Origin: Chloroflexota bacterium
GTDB lineage: Bacteria; Chloroflexota; Chloroflexia; Chloroflexales; Herpetosiphonaceae
Length of the DNA: 64,000 nucleotides
Assembly (NCBI GenBank): GCA_020161265.1
Contig: JAIUOC010000006.1
Location: 62,001-126,000 of the forward strand
Direction of reading: 5' to 3'
Each line of letters opens with the position of its first letter. Positions within the stretch are counted from its first letter, which is position 1. The notes under the pieces were generated by a model. The model did no database searches. It was given only the letters and a program-made list of their open reading frames with translations, and had not been told where the DNA came from. A program made the translations under genes and the position numbers. Of the stretch, positions 36,433-44,915 are shown in pieces.

Positions 36433-36612
36433 CTTTCAAGGGTAGGTTATTCACAATCATCCGTGATCACCACCCTTCCGTCCCGCCTCGAGGCGGGAGA
36501 CGCAGGGGGATTAAAGCCCCCTGCACCCCCTCAAGGGCAATTAGAGTTAGTTATCCATCCACTGATGAACCAGCGTCGCAGTGGTTCGCAACGTCGTCCT
36601 ACCCTTAAAAGC
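36433..36612. repeat. MITE-like element with 14-bp terminal inverted repeats
   Basis: CTTTCAAGGGTAGG (36433-36446) is inversely repeated as CCTACCCTTAAAAG (36599-36612) with one mismatch. Inside are strong hairpins: CCCGCCTCGAGGCGGG (about 36483-36498), GCAGGGGG/CCCCCTGC with an ATTAAAG loop (36502-36525), and GAACCA/TGGTTC (about 36567-36588). No gene is present in the 239-bp convergent gap between phhA and the phosphatase gene. It could instead be a structured bidirectional terminator. Confidence 0.55.
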
Positions 36613-36652
36613 TCACCTTGCTCACGTAGTTTGGGCGCGGGGTTGCGTTAAA

Positions 36653-37237
36653 TTATTCCCACAGCAAACGAATACATTCAGTATTGCCAACCAAGCGACT
36701 GCCACCATCAAGATGCCAACGCCGCATCACTGCTTGATCAAGCGTGGTGATGGTTTGGGTTTGCAGCCAAAGCATGGTGCGAATAATCTGGCCATGAGCA
36801 AAAACACAGCTAATGCCATCCAAGGCTTGGAGTTGTTGCATGGCGGCTTGCACCCGTTCGATTAGCATGCGAAAGCTCTCGGCATCGGGGCCATGCCGAT
36901 AATCAGGGTCGCAACGTTGCCAATAATCATCAACTAGTGGCCGCCGATCATCTTGGTTGGTATCGCGACAGAGGCTGGGCGAAAGATAGGTAAATTCGTG
37001 GATCGACCAAACCTCAGCTTGGAGCTCAGGATAGTGTTTTAGCAATGGCTCAGCGGTTTGTTGGGTGCGCAGATATGGCGAAACGATCACCCGATTAGGC
37101 TTGGGCAAGCGTTCGATCAAGCCATGCGCTTGTTGCCAACCCAATGCCGTTAAGGGAACGCTGGCCGGGTCGGGCGTGCGCTCGCCAGCATTGGCAACGC
37201 TCTCGCCATGGCGAATCAGCCAGCATTCATGGCTCAT
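36653..37237 (-). CDS. Histidine phosphatase family protein
   Basis: 194 residues. The phosphoglycerate-mutase-like signature is LIRHGESVANAGE with the phosphohistidine at residue ~10. Arg in VSPYLRTQQTAEPL and the second catalytic His in CVFAHGQIIRTML complete the site. Likely a broad phosphatase. Its first bases overlap the stop of the upstream methyltransferase gene (4 nt), so the two are coupled. Unlike most family members the helical insert (YWQRCDPDYRHGPDAES) is short. Substrate unknown. Confidence 0.9.
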   Translation of the reverse strand: MSHECWLIRHGESVANAGERTPDPASVPLTALGWQQAHGLIERLPKPNRVIVSPYLRTQQTAEPLLKHYPELQAEVWSIHEFTYLSPSLCRDTNQDDRRPLVDDYWQRCDPDYRHGPDAESFRMLIERVQAAMQQLQALDGISCVFAHGQIIRTMLWLQTQTITTLDQAVMRRWHLDGGSRLVGNTECIRLLWE

Positions 37238-38109
37238 TTGGCGCTCCAGCGGGCATAAATCGAGGTCGATAGTAAACGACCTGCTGATTGTTCGCGCAAG
37301 GTTTGTTCGCCAGCCTCAAGCTCGCCCGGCAAACCCGCCAAGCTATCGCCCAGCGTGTTGGCCAACATCAAAGCCGAGGAGCGGGTATCGTAGGTCGTTA
37401 CCAAGAAAAACAATGGTTTAGGCGCCAGAATCGTGCGACATTCTTGCAAAAGCACCGGAAACGATTCGGCAAATTGCCAAACTTGGCCTTGGCTGCCCCG
37501 ACCAAAAGCAGGTGGGTCCATGATAATACCTTCGTAGTGAGCGCCGCGCCGCGCTTCACGCCGCACAAATTTCAAAGCATCATCAATAATCCAGCGAATT
37601 GAATCGGGCGCAAGGTGTGAAGCTGTTTGATTTTCCTTGGCCCAATCGACCGAAGCCTTAGAAGCATCCAAGTGGGTTACTTTGGCTCCGGCTTGAGCAG
37701 CGACCAACGAGGCCACGCCAGTATAGGCAAACAGATTGAGCACTCGTGGTTGCTCGGTTGCTCGTTTAATTTGTTCGGCAACCCAATCCCATTGTGCGCC
37801 GTGTTCAGGGAAAACCCCAACATGGCGAAATGGGGTAAGTTGGGCTTTGAAGCGTAAGCCTTGGTAGCTCATCATCCATGTTTCAGGGTGTGGCTTGAGT
37901 TTACGCCAATTTTCGCCCTTGCCTTGATATTCATAAATTGCATGAGCCGCTTCCCAGGCCTTGGCATCGAGTTTGGGTTGCCATAAGGCTTCGCTTTCGG
38001 GGCGAATCACGGTAACTGGGCCAAAACGCTCAAGTTTGCGGCCATTGCCACTATCGAGCAAGGCGTAATCGTGCCAATTATCCGATGTTAGTAGTGAAAG
38101 TGTTTTCAT
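37234..38109 (-). CDS. Class I SAM-dependent rRNA methyltransferase-like protein
   Basis: 291 residues. Motif I is VLNLFAYTGVASLVAAQAGA, then THLDASKASVDWAKEN, IIDDALKFVRRE and the catalytic-type MDPPAFGRGSQGQVW. This DPPxFG arrangement is that of RlmI/RlmL-C-terminal-type enzymes methylating 23S rRNA cytosine or guanine. An N-terminal PUA domain is absent, but a ~90-residue beta-rich leader is present (LLDSGNGRKLERFGPVTVIR). Overlaps by 4 nt with the phosphatase gene. The upstream gap holds the repeat island at 38113-38331. Confidence 0.85.
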   Translation of the reverse strand: MKTLSLLTSDNWHDYALLDSGNGRKLERFGPVTVIRPESEALWQPKLDAKAWEAAHAIYEYQGKGENWRKLKPHPETWMMSYQGLRFKAQLTPFRHVGVFPEHGAQWDWVAEQIKRATEQPRVLNLFAYTGVASLVAAQAGAKVTHLDASKASVDWAKENQTASHLAPDSIRWIIDDALKFVRREARRGAHYEGIIMDPPAFGRGSQGQVWQFAESFPVLLQECRTILAPKPLFFLVTTYDTRSSALMLANTLGDSLAGLPGELEAGEQTLREQSAGRLLSTSIYARWSAK

Positions 38110-38112
38110 AAC

Positions 38113-38331
38113 TTTAGGGGTCGGGGGTCGGGGGTTAGGGGCCAGTGACCCCTATTATCCCATTGACCTTACCAAACCTGATACCTTAACTTGTGTTTAT
38201 AGGTTAAAAATTGATCCACGAAGGACACGAAGGACATGAGGGTTTAGTTTTTAGCCACGAATTACACGAATTGCACGAATAATCCGCTAATTTTCACATC
38301 CTTCATCCCTCATCCTTCATCCTTCATCCTT
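38113..38331. repeat. Mixed intergenic repeat island
   Basis: GGGGTCGG-type units (38113-38135) with an inverse GACCCC unit, CCACGAAGGACACGAAGGAC units (38217-38236), ACGAATTACACGAATTGCACGAAT units (38258-38282) and a tandem CATCCTT tract (38303-38331) that runs into the stop codon of the next gene. No gene is seen. Confidence 0.65.
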
Positions 38332-38743
38332 CTACCGGCTCCCAGCCATTGCGCAAATAGATTGTGCGAATATCTTTGGAGAGCAAATAGCCCAAGGCCA
38401 GCACAATCAGCAGTAATGGCGAAAGCACCTCGACGCTGATGATCGAATTGCTCAGCAGCAGGGCATTGCTGAACACATAAAAGGTGCTGAGAATAAACAT
38501 AATCACGGTGGCAAACCAAGCCCAACGCCACAAACGCCATAAGCCAAAAGCCAAGGCAATCAGGTAAATCGTGACTACACTGGCCACGTCGCTGGGCATG
38601 ACATCAGTTCCGCCAGTTGCCAAGGCGGAAATCACCACCAACGCGGCGGCTCCATAAAATGCTAGCACCATCAGCACAATGCCCTTGGGGCGCTTGGCGC
38701 GGCGCAATTTAATCTCTTGTGAATCTGAATCGCTGGTTGACAT
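38324..38743 (-). CDS. Four-TM membrane protein of unknown function
   Basis: 139 residues from ATG 38743, with AAGG eight bases upstream; an ATG six codons earlier lacks a site. A charged N-terminus (SQEIKLRRAKRPKG) is followed by four hydrophobic segments: IVLMVLAFYGAAALVVISAL, VVTIYLIALAFGLW, WAWFATVIMFILSTFYV and VLSPLLLIVLALGYLL, with a cytoplasmic RTIYLRNGWEP tail. No family recognised. It starts almost immediately after the stop of the spermidine-synthase-like gene, so they are cotranscribed. The 3' end merges into a CATCCTT tandem tract, which may have altered the natural C-terminus. Confidence 0.7.
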   Translation of the reverse strand: MSTSDSDSQEIKLRRAKRPKGIVLMVLAFYGAAALVVISALATGGTDVMPSDVASVVTIYLIALAFGLWRLWRWAWFATVIMFILSTFYVFSNALLLSNSIISVEVLSPLLLIVLALGYLLSKDIRTIYLRNGWEPVEG

Positions 38744-38744
38744 A

Positions 38745-40397
38745 CTATTGGCCTTCATCAACCTGCCCCAAAATAATTCGGTCGATCACCGATTCTACTG
38801 GGGCAAGGTCGTCGGTAAAGACCCGATTTTCGCCTACACCATCCCAACGGCGAATTGGCTTTTTGCTGCTATTGCTGGCCAGTGCTTGCTCCATCACATA
38901 GCGCAGAGTCGGGTCTTGAATGGTTGCGAGATTGGCTTCAAAGTTGGCAACGCCATCGCCAACATCGCCAGGAATACCAATCAACATTGTATTGAAATTA
39001 TTCGGCACATCGATCATATAAACATGGGCAAACACGCTGCTCATGGTGCTGGCCAACACATTGACCAAGCGATAATCACCACCAGCAGATGTATTGGGCT
39101 TGCCTGCATTAACCACAGCAACCCCGTTGGGAGCTAAATGGTCGCGCACCGTTTCAAAAAACTCACGGGTGGTGAGGTGAAACGGAATATAGGGCTGTTT
39201 GTAGGCATCCATGCCGATAATATCATATTTATTGTCGTTGCCAGCAAAGAAAATTCGGCCATCAGCAACATGGGTATTAAAATTAGGAAACTGGGGAGTT
39301 TCGCCGCGTGCTTGATAATATTGCACGTCGTGCATCGCGAAGTATTCACGGCCTAATTCAACAATTCGTGGATCGATTTCAATTCCATCGATCACTGAAT
39401 CTTTGCCGTAGATTGCTAGAAATTGTTTAGGCACTGAGCCAGCTGCCGAGCCAACCATGGCCATGCTGTTGACGCTTTCCATGCTGCGGTTTGGGTAGAA
39501 GTAAGGCGCAATATTGTAAAAATCCCATGGCCCGTTGGTCAGCAAATCGCTGGCATTATTGGTTTGCTCAAATTTTGGGTAGTAAATTGAGTGGATGGCT
39601 TGGCCCTCGTTGAGCACCAAGCCGATCATTTTGTTGGCATCGCTGCCCCGTTCGACAATCTGAATATAGTTGTAGGCCGAATCATCTTCGGTAATCAGGC
39701 TACAGCCACGGCAATCGGCAACCTTAATTGGCTCGCTTTGCGGCCAAAATGCCAATGCCACCACGACGATCAAGGCCACCAAAGCGACTGGCAGCAACTT
39801 ACGTCGCTCCAACCAGAAGCCAGGCAAAATCAGCACCAACAAGCCCATGGCAAAAATATAAATTGTCATATTTGTGCCAACCGTAGGAATGAGGAAGAGC
39901 ACCGGCAAGAAGGTACCGAGAATCGAGCCAAGCGTCGAAATGGCTGAGAGGTTGCCCGCCGCCTTGCCTGCATCGGCAGCATCGCGAATGGCGAGACGCA
40001 CTGCGAAGGGGCTAACCATGCCCAACAAGGTGATTGGCACTGAGAACAAGGCCAAAACCCCCAGCAACGAGCCAATAAACGAACCTGCTGAACGAGTGGC
40101 AAAAGCCTCAAGCGACCACTTCAAAATTGGCCGTGAGATCCAAGGAATCACCGCAGCAGTAATTGCCCCGACCAAAATAATTGTACAAAGCAAGCCCAAT
40201 TCAGGCCGACGGTCGGCCCAACGCCCGCCGAGGGTATAGCCAATCGTCAAATAGAGCAAAGTTAAACCAATGACATTGGCCCAAATCAACTGTGATGTAC
40301 CGAAGTAAGGAGCCAAAAGCCGCGAAGCAGTCATTTCGATGCCGAGCGTACAGATCCCCGCACCAAAGACCAACAACATAAGGTAACGACGTGCCAA
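38745..40397 (-). CDS. Membrane-bound spermidine-synthase-like protein
   Basis: 550 residues from TTG 40397 (AAAGGA, 8-nt spacing). The frame is open to an ATG at 40454, but that ATG lies inside the terminator hairpin of the upstream gene. Residues 1-~230 form seven to eight TM segments with GIEMTASRLLAPYFGTSQLI, a signature of spermidine-synthase-linked transport-like domains. The C-terminal Rossmann domain shows MVGSAAGSVPKQFLAIYG, DGIEIDPRIVELGREYF and IIGMDAYKQPYIPFHLTTREF, resembling aminopropyltransferases, though the usual GGGDG loop is changed to GSAAGS. Catalytic activity on putrescine is therefore uncertain. An agmatinase gene occurs at 58952. Confidence 0.85.
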   Translation of the reverse strand: MARRYLMLLVFGAGICTLGIEMTASRLLAPYFGTSQLIWANVIGLTLLYLTIGYTLGGRWADRRPELGLLCTIILVGAITAAVIPWISRPILKWSLEAFATRSAGSFIGSLLGVLALFSVPITLLGMVSPFAVRLAIRDAADAGKAAGNLSAISTLGSILGTFLPVLFLIPTVGTNMTIYIFAMGLLVLILPGFWLERRKLLPVALVALIVVVALAFWPQSEPIKVADCRGCSLITEDDSAYNYIQIVERGSDANKMIGLVLNEGQAIHSIYYPKFEQTNNASDLLTNGPWDFYNIAPYFYPNRSMESVNSMAMVGSAAGSVPKQFLAIYGKDSVIDGIEIDPRIVELGREYFAMHDVQYYQARGETPQFPNFNTHVADGRIFFAGNDNKYDIIGMDAYKQPYIPFHLTTREFFETVRDHLAPNGVAVVNAGKPNTSAGGDYRLVNVLASTMSSVFAHVYMIDVPNNFNTMLIGIPGDVGDGVANFEANLATIQDPTLRYVMEQALASNSSKKPIRRWDGVGENRVFTDDLAPVESVIDRIILGQVDEGQ

Positions 40398-40415
40398 TGC
40401 TTGAATCCTTTCAAC

Positions 40416-40457
40416 AAAAAGCCGTGGAAGCCACCCACTGGGCGTTGCATCCACGGC
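40416..40457 (-). terminator. Rho-independent terminator after YggT gene
   Basis: Arms GCCGTGGA (40421-40428) and TCCACGGC (40450-40457) are followed on the minus strand by TTTTT (40416-40420). It lies between yggT and the membrane spermidine-synthase-like gene, ending 19 nt before the proposed TTG start. Confidence 0.75.
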
Positions 40458-40486
40458 ACGGCATGACTAAAAAATCAATTAGCGCT

Positions 40487-40741
40487 TTAGCTAACCGATT
40501 GAAAAACCGTTTGCAAAACTTGCAGAATCAGCAGCGCAATTAACGGCGAGAGATCAAACATGCCGATCGATGGAATAACTCGCCGGATTGGTAGCAAGAT
40601 TGGGTCGGTGATTTCGCGCAGAATCAAGGCAAAGCGTGATTGACCCGTTGGATCAAACCACGACATGATGATTCGCACAAAAATCGCGATTTCGAGAATT
40701 GGGATTAACAGGAGAAAAAACTGGCTAATGAAATTGCCCAT
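40487..40741 (-). CDS. YggT family membrane protein
   Basis: 84 residues from ATG 40741 with GGGGG upstream. The YggT pattern is complete: two hydrophobic helices and the loop VRIIMSWFDPTG, then REITDPILLPIRRVIPSIG and DLSPLIALLILQVL. The family is widespread, often near cell-division or turgor genes, and implicated in osmotic/ion homeostasis without a fixed mechanism. It is followed by a strong terminator and preceded by an extended -10 promoter. Confidence 0.9.
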   Translation of the reverse strand: MGNFISQFFLLLIPILEIAIFVRIIMSWFDPTGQSRFALILREITDPILLPIRRVIPSIGMFDLSPLIALLILQVLQTVFQSVS

Positions 40742-40780
40742 GAGCGCCCCCAACAGGTGGTTTGCCGCATTTCTGCGTGC

Positions 40781-40811
40781 AGTATACCATAAGCGTTTGG
40801 CTTATGGTCAG
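40781..40811 (-). promoter_or_regulatory. Promoter of yggT with palindromic spacer
   Basis: TATACT (40781-40786 on the complement) with an extended TGG. TGACCA lies 18 bp upstream. The spacer contains the palindrome CCATAAGC/GCTTATGG (40787-40794 and 40800-40807, 5-nt loop), a possible operator. Confidence 0.5.
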
Positions 40812-40942
40812 CTAAGCGCCGAGTAAATTGCCCGATGTCACATTAGTTCATACAAACTCTCTAGCTAGCGTGATAGTTGCGTGATAGTCACTGGCTATCC
40901 TGCCGTTGCGATGAGTTTTCACCTATTGATTAGGAGGAATGT

Positions 40943-43900
40943 ATGCGACGGATGGTGCAGTTTTTGGCAATCGTGATGCTGGTGATCGGTGGCGCTTGGC
41001 CGCAATTTCAGGCCAATGCAGCTCAATCAGAGCCAAGCTTGCAGGCTCCCACGGCACTCAATGCGGTGGCCGACGACCAATTTTGGAATAACGATAATTT
41101 GGTGGCCGATGCCAATAATAAGATTAATGCGCTTACGACATTGAATAACGATCTGTTTGTTGGTGGGTTGTTTAGCCGAGTTGGCGGCATCAATGCCTCA
41201 CGAGTAGCCCGCTGGAATGGCGAGCGTTGGTTTGCGCTGGGCAGTGGTATCAGCGGCACAAATGCCAAAATCGAGGCGATCGATGCTTCGACCAGCGGCA
41301 ATGTCTATGCCGTGGGCGAGTTCGCTAGTGCTGGCGGGATTACCGCTGATAGTATCGCCCGCTGGAATATTGCTACTCAACAATGGTCGGCGTTGGCTAC
41401 CAATGTTAATGGCTCAGTCGATGCCGTGGTGGTTGTGCCCGATGCGAATGGCGATATTGTGTATGTTGGTGGAACCTTCACGAGTATTGATGGTGTGAGT
41501 GTTAATCGAATTGCCCGCTGGACGAATGGCACATGGAGCGGCTTGGCTGATGGTGTAGCAGGCACAAATGCCCAAGTTTTTGCTGTAGCCTTCAATCCGA
41601 GCAACACGGCCCAAATTGTGGCAGGCGGGGTATTTACTAGCGCCAATGGTTTGGTTGCCAACAACATCGCCTTATGGGATGGCAACGCATGGCAAAGCCT
41701 TGGTACTGGCGCGAACAACGGCGTAAATGGTCGGGTGCGCTTTGTCGATTTTCGCAACAGCAATTTTGTGGTGGTTGGTGGTAGTTTCACCAGTGCAGGC
41801 GTTGTTTCGCCAGTGGGCGGCTCGGCAGCTTGGCGCGGCGGCAATACGTGGGAAGCCTTCACTGGCCGTGGCTTTAATCCAACTGGATCGCCAAATTTAC
41901 CATCTGAAATTCGCGCGATTGCCGAATTACCTGGGCGAATCTTTGTTGGGGGCAATTATTTTGGTCTGGTGAATTCCAGCGGGCTGGTAACGTCGGGGAG
42001 CTTAATGGGGCTATGGAACGGCACGACATGGCAGTTTGTACCAAATTCACCACTCAAAATTACCCAAATCGAGCGCATCGGCACAACTGAACAATTTTTC
42101 GTCACTGGCGAAATTAACAACATCTTCGAGCCGATTGGTTTTGTGAGCTTGTTTATTCCCACACCAACTGGCAGCAACCAACCACACCAATTTTTGCCTT
42201 TGGGCGGCACAATCAGCGGGCCTGATAATGCAGTATTTGCGGTGCATGCGAGTACTTCAGGTGTATTTGTCGGCGGCGAATTCAACCGCGCCAGCGATCA
42301 AGCGATCAACAATATTGCGCTGTTCAACCCAACGACCCGCACATGGTCGCCATTATTTGGCAAAACTGAAAATGGCACCAATGATACCGTGCGGGCAATC
42401 GCGCCATTTGGCAGTGATCAATTGATCGTTGCTGGCGATTTTAGCGAGGCAGGCGGAATCAACACCGCAGGCGTGGCCAAGTGGGATATTGGCGATCAGC
42501 AGTGGATTGAAATTTCCAATAGTATCAATGGCTCAGTGCGGGCAATTGCCATCAACGGCAGTGAAATTGTGATCGGCGGCGATTTTACTCAAATCAATGG
42601 TATAACCGTCAATCATATTGCTCGCAGTACCAACGGCGGAAATTCATGGTCGGCGCTTGGCTCAGGCATTGGTGGGCCAGTTCATGCCTTGGTGTTCCGC
42701 AGCGGAACCTTATTTGCAGGTGGCGATTTTAGCACTGCTAGCGGCGTGAGTGCCAACAATATTGCCCGTTGGAATGGCACAGCCTGGCAAGCTTTGCGCG
42801 GTGGTACTGACGATATTGTATTTTCGTTAGCTGCATTTGGTACGCAGATTGCGGTTGGTGGCTCGTTCAATGCAGCTGATGGCGTGGCTGGAACCAGTGC
42901 GATCGCCCTCGTTCACCCGACAACTGGAGTTTGGTCGCCGTTGGCCCAAGGCTTTGGTGGGCAAGGCACGGCCCAAGTTTTGGCAGTTCGTGGCAATGAT
43001 CTCTATGCTGCTGGTTCGTTTACTCATATCACTCAAAATGCCAGCCCAACCTTGGTTAATAATATTGCTCGCTGGGATGGTACGCGCTGGCAACCGCTTG
43101 GCAGTGGGATTCGCGGCGGTGGAGTTGCGCTCTCGCCCAGCCGTGGCTTTGCCCTGAGCGTGCGTGGCGATAACTTATTTGTTGGCGGGATTTTCGATAC
43201 CGCTGGTGATCAATCGTCGAAGCGCTTTGCCCAATGGACGCAGCCAGAAGTTGATTTGGCGGTCGGCCTGCGCGATTCGGCTGATCCGGTGCAGGTCAAC
43301 ACCCCATTCCAATACAATGTGAGCTTAATCAACCAAGGCATCATTACCGCAACGAGCGTGATTTATGAGCAAACCTTTGATAGCTCGGTCAGTTTTGGCA
43401 ACATTAGCGCTAGCCAAGGCACATGTAGCTTCAGCAATGCCACGACCTTGCGTTGTACACTTGGCACGCTCACGCCCAATGCCCGTGCTACTGTGGTAAT
43501 CAATGTTACGCCAACCCAAGTTAGAACGATCACGAGCCGTGGCACGCTTAGTTCGCCTGCTGATGAGCCAATTACCGCCAATAATCAACAACAAATTAGC
43601 ACCCAAATTATTGCTCCAGGCAACCCAGTGCCCACTATCAGCAGCATTACGCCCAATAGTTTTGTGCAACAAGCAATTGGCTTGCCAGTGCAAATCAGCG
43701 TCAGCGGCACAGGTTTTGGCGCTAACTCCAAGGTGTTTGTTGATGGAATTGAACGTCCAACCACCTTCTTAAATAATGTTCAAATTAATTTCTCAATGCC
43801 AGTCAATACAGCGCTGGGCAATCATAGTGTGATTGTGCGCAATCCTGCGCCTGGCGGCGGCGATTCGAATAGTGTTAATTTGGCAGTTTTGCGCAATAGC

Positions 43901-44380
43901 GTCGGATTTAGCAGCATCACTCCCGATACAGGCGGCGTAGATGTGGGCTTGCAAACAACCTTCACGATTAGCTGGACTCACACCACCGATCCATGGCGGA
44001 TTATCGATAGCCTTGATTTACGCTTGGTCAATGCCGATGGAATTGGGTTGTGGGCACGCTTTACCGAGGGTGTTTCGGGCACATTTAGTTTGCTCAACAG
44101 CGAGGGTGATATCATCGGCACAGCGATTGCCGAAAGTGAAACCATCCTCAGCAGCGATACTGCCGAGCTTGATGTTGAAGCCAGTAGCTTTACAGGCAGC
44201 GGCCCAACTGGCTTTAGCATGAATGTGACTTTCAACGTAACCTTCAACGAGGCAGCGCGTGGTCGCTACAATATCGAACTCTACGCCAGCGATGATCATG
44301 GCGAGTTGCAAGGGCCAGATGTATTGGGCACCTTCGATGTTGGCATTCACCAAATCTTCCTGCCGATGACAATTAAATAA
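40943..44380 (+). CDS. Secreted 14-repeat propeller protein with DUF11/IPT domains
   Basis: 1145 residues. Sec signal peptide at residues 1-28 (AIVMLVIGGAWPQFQANA). Then fourteen repeats of a LFVGGxFxxxxGxxxxxIARWNGxxWxxLG type, consistent with two seven-bladed propellers (residues ~50-780). A DUF11-like domain follows (AVGLRDSADPVQVNTPFQYN), then an IPT/TIG-like domain (PTISSITPNSFVQQAIG), and a final beta domain ending IFLPMTIK. The repeats resemble those of Rax2-type/Kelch-like proteins, but no enzyme motif is seen. A GGAGG site precedes ATG. It lies alone between the yggT promoter and a strong terminator; the gap before it contains two GCGTGATAGT direct repeats. Surface adhesion or matrix protein is inferred. 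Confidence 0.85.
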   Translation: MRRMVQFLAIVMLVIGGAWPQFQANAAQSEPSLQAPTALNAVADDQFWNNDNLVADANNKINALTTLNNDLFVGGLFSRVGGINASRVARWNGERWFALGSGISGTNAKIEAIDASTSGNVYAVGEFASAGGITADSIARWNIATQQWSALATNVNGSVDAVVVVPDANGDIVYVGGTFTSIDGVSVNRIARWTNGTWSGLADGVAGTNAQVFAVAFNPSNTAQIVAGGVFTSANGLVANNIALWDGNAWQSLGTGANNGVNGRVRFVDFRNSNFVVVGGSFTSAGVVSPVGGSAAWRGGNTWEAFTGRGFNPTGSPNLPSEIRAIAELPGRIFVGGNYFGLVNSSGLVTSGSLMGLWNGTTWQFVPNSPLKITQIERIGTTEQFFVTGEINNIFEPIGFVSLFIPTPTGSNQPHQFLPLGGTISGPDNAVFAVHASTSGVFVGGEFNRASDQAINNIALFNPTTRTWSPLFGKTENGTNDTVRAIAPFGSDQLIVAGDFSEAGGINTAGVAKWDIGDQQWIEISNSINGSVRAIAINGSEIVIGGDFTQINGITVNHIARSTNGGNSWSALGSGIGGPVHALVFRSGTLFAGGDFSTASGVSANNIARWNGTAWQALRGGTDDIVFSLAAFGTQIAVGGSFNAADGVAGTSAIALVHPTTGVWSPLAQGFGGQGTAQVLAVRGNDLYAAGSFTHITQNASPTLVNNIARWDGTRWQPLGSGIRGGGVALSPSRGFALSVRGDNLFVGGIFDTAGDQSSKRFAQWTQPEVDLAVGLRDSADPVQVNTPFQYNVSLINQGIITATSVIYEQTFDSSVSFGNISASQGTCSFSNATTLRCTLGTLTPNARATVVINVTPTQVRTITSRGTLSSPADEPITANNQQQISTQIIAPGNPVPTISSITPNSFVQQAIGLPVQISVSGTGFGANSKVFVDGIERPTTFLNNVQINFSMPVNTALGNHSVIVRNPAPGGGDSNSVNLAVLRNSVGFSSITPDTGGVDVGLQTTFTISWTHTTDPWRIIDSLDLRLVNADGIGLWARFTEGVSGTFSLLNSEGDIIGTAIAESETILSSDTAELDVEASSFTGSGPTGFSMNVTFNVTFNEAARGRYNIELYASDDHGELQGPDVLGTFDVGIHQIFLPMTIK

Positions 44381-44392
44381 ATACTCAATATG

Positions 44393-44436
44393 AATAGCTA
44401 GCCCGCTCAACTCTTTGTGAGTGGGCTAGCTATTTT
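44393..44436 (+). terminator. Terminator of 14-repeat protein gene
   Basis: AATAGCTAGCCC (44393-44404) pairs with GGGCTAGCTATT (44423-44434), an inner CTCA/TGAG stem extends it, then TTTT follows. The symmetrical sequence may also end the convergent frameshifted gene. Confidence 0.8.
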
Positions 44437-44439
44437 AGG

Positions 44440-44885
44440 TTACCAAAGTTTATGATACCCTGCCTCAATAGCGTTGCGTTGAATAATCCACTCTGAAAGT
44501 TTAACCCCATCTTCATTGAAACTTGAACATGGTTCTATAATTTTATATGGATCTTTTTCTGAAAATGTAGGCCATACCACTAAATAGAGCAGTTGATTAT
44601 AGATATAGACCATATCGCCTTCAGGATATAACTGCCACCAATTAATCAAACATTCGCGATCAACAGGGTCATACATATCAGTTATAAGCGCTGCTGGTTC
44701 TTCCATATAGTAAACCCGCTCTAATGCATCGCGCCATTGCCGAATATAATCTTGCTCTGTCCAATATGATAACGACGCATAAAAAACTCTTGAAACTCTC
44801 CTTTTGCCGAGTTGATGGTGATACTTCCTAACATAGCATTCTTATGAGTTGGCTGAATCAACTCAATTCTAAATAGATCTCGCAT
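44440..44885 (-). pseudogene. CdiI-like immunity protein gene, frameshifted at a T6 run
   Basis: A start ATG at 44885 (AAGAGG upstream) opens MRDLFRIELIQPTHKNAMLGS, typical of the N-terminus of CdiI-type contact-inhibition immunity proteins. The 0 frame ends at a stop (44721-44723) after 54 codons. Moving to the -1 frame at the T6 run (complement of 44781-44786) continues the family pattern YASLSYWTEQDYIRQWRDAL and LITDMYDP, WWQLYPEGDMVYIYNQLL, ISEW-like, to the stop at 44440, total about 148 residues. The region is A+T-rich compared with its neighbours. No cognate CdiA toxin is present. Decay, sequence error, or -1 slippage on the run are all possible. Family assignment is from memory of the motif pattern. 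Confidence 0.7.
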
Positions 44886-44915
44886 AGCATACAACCTCTT
44901 AATCTAAATCATAAG

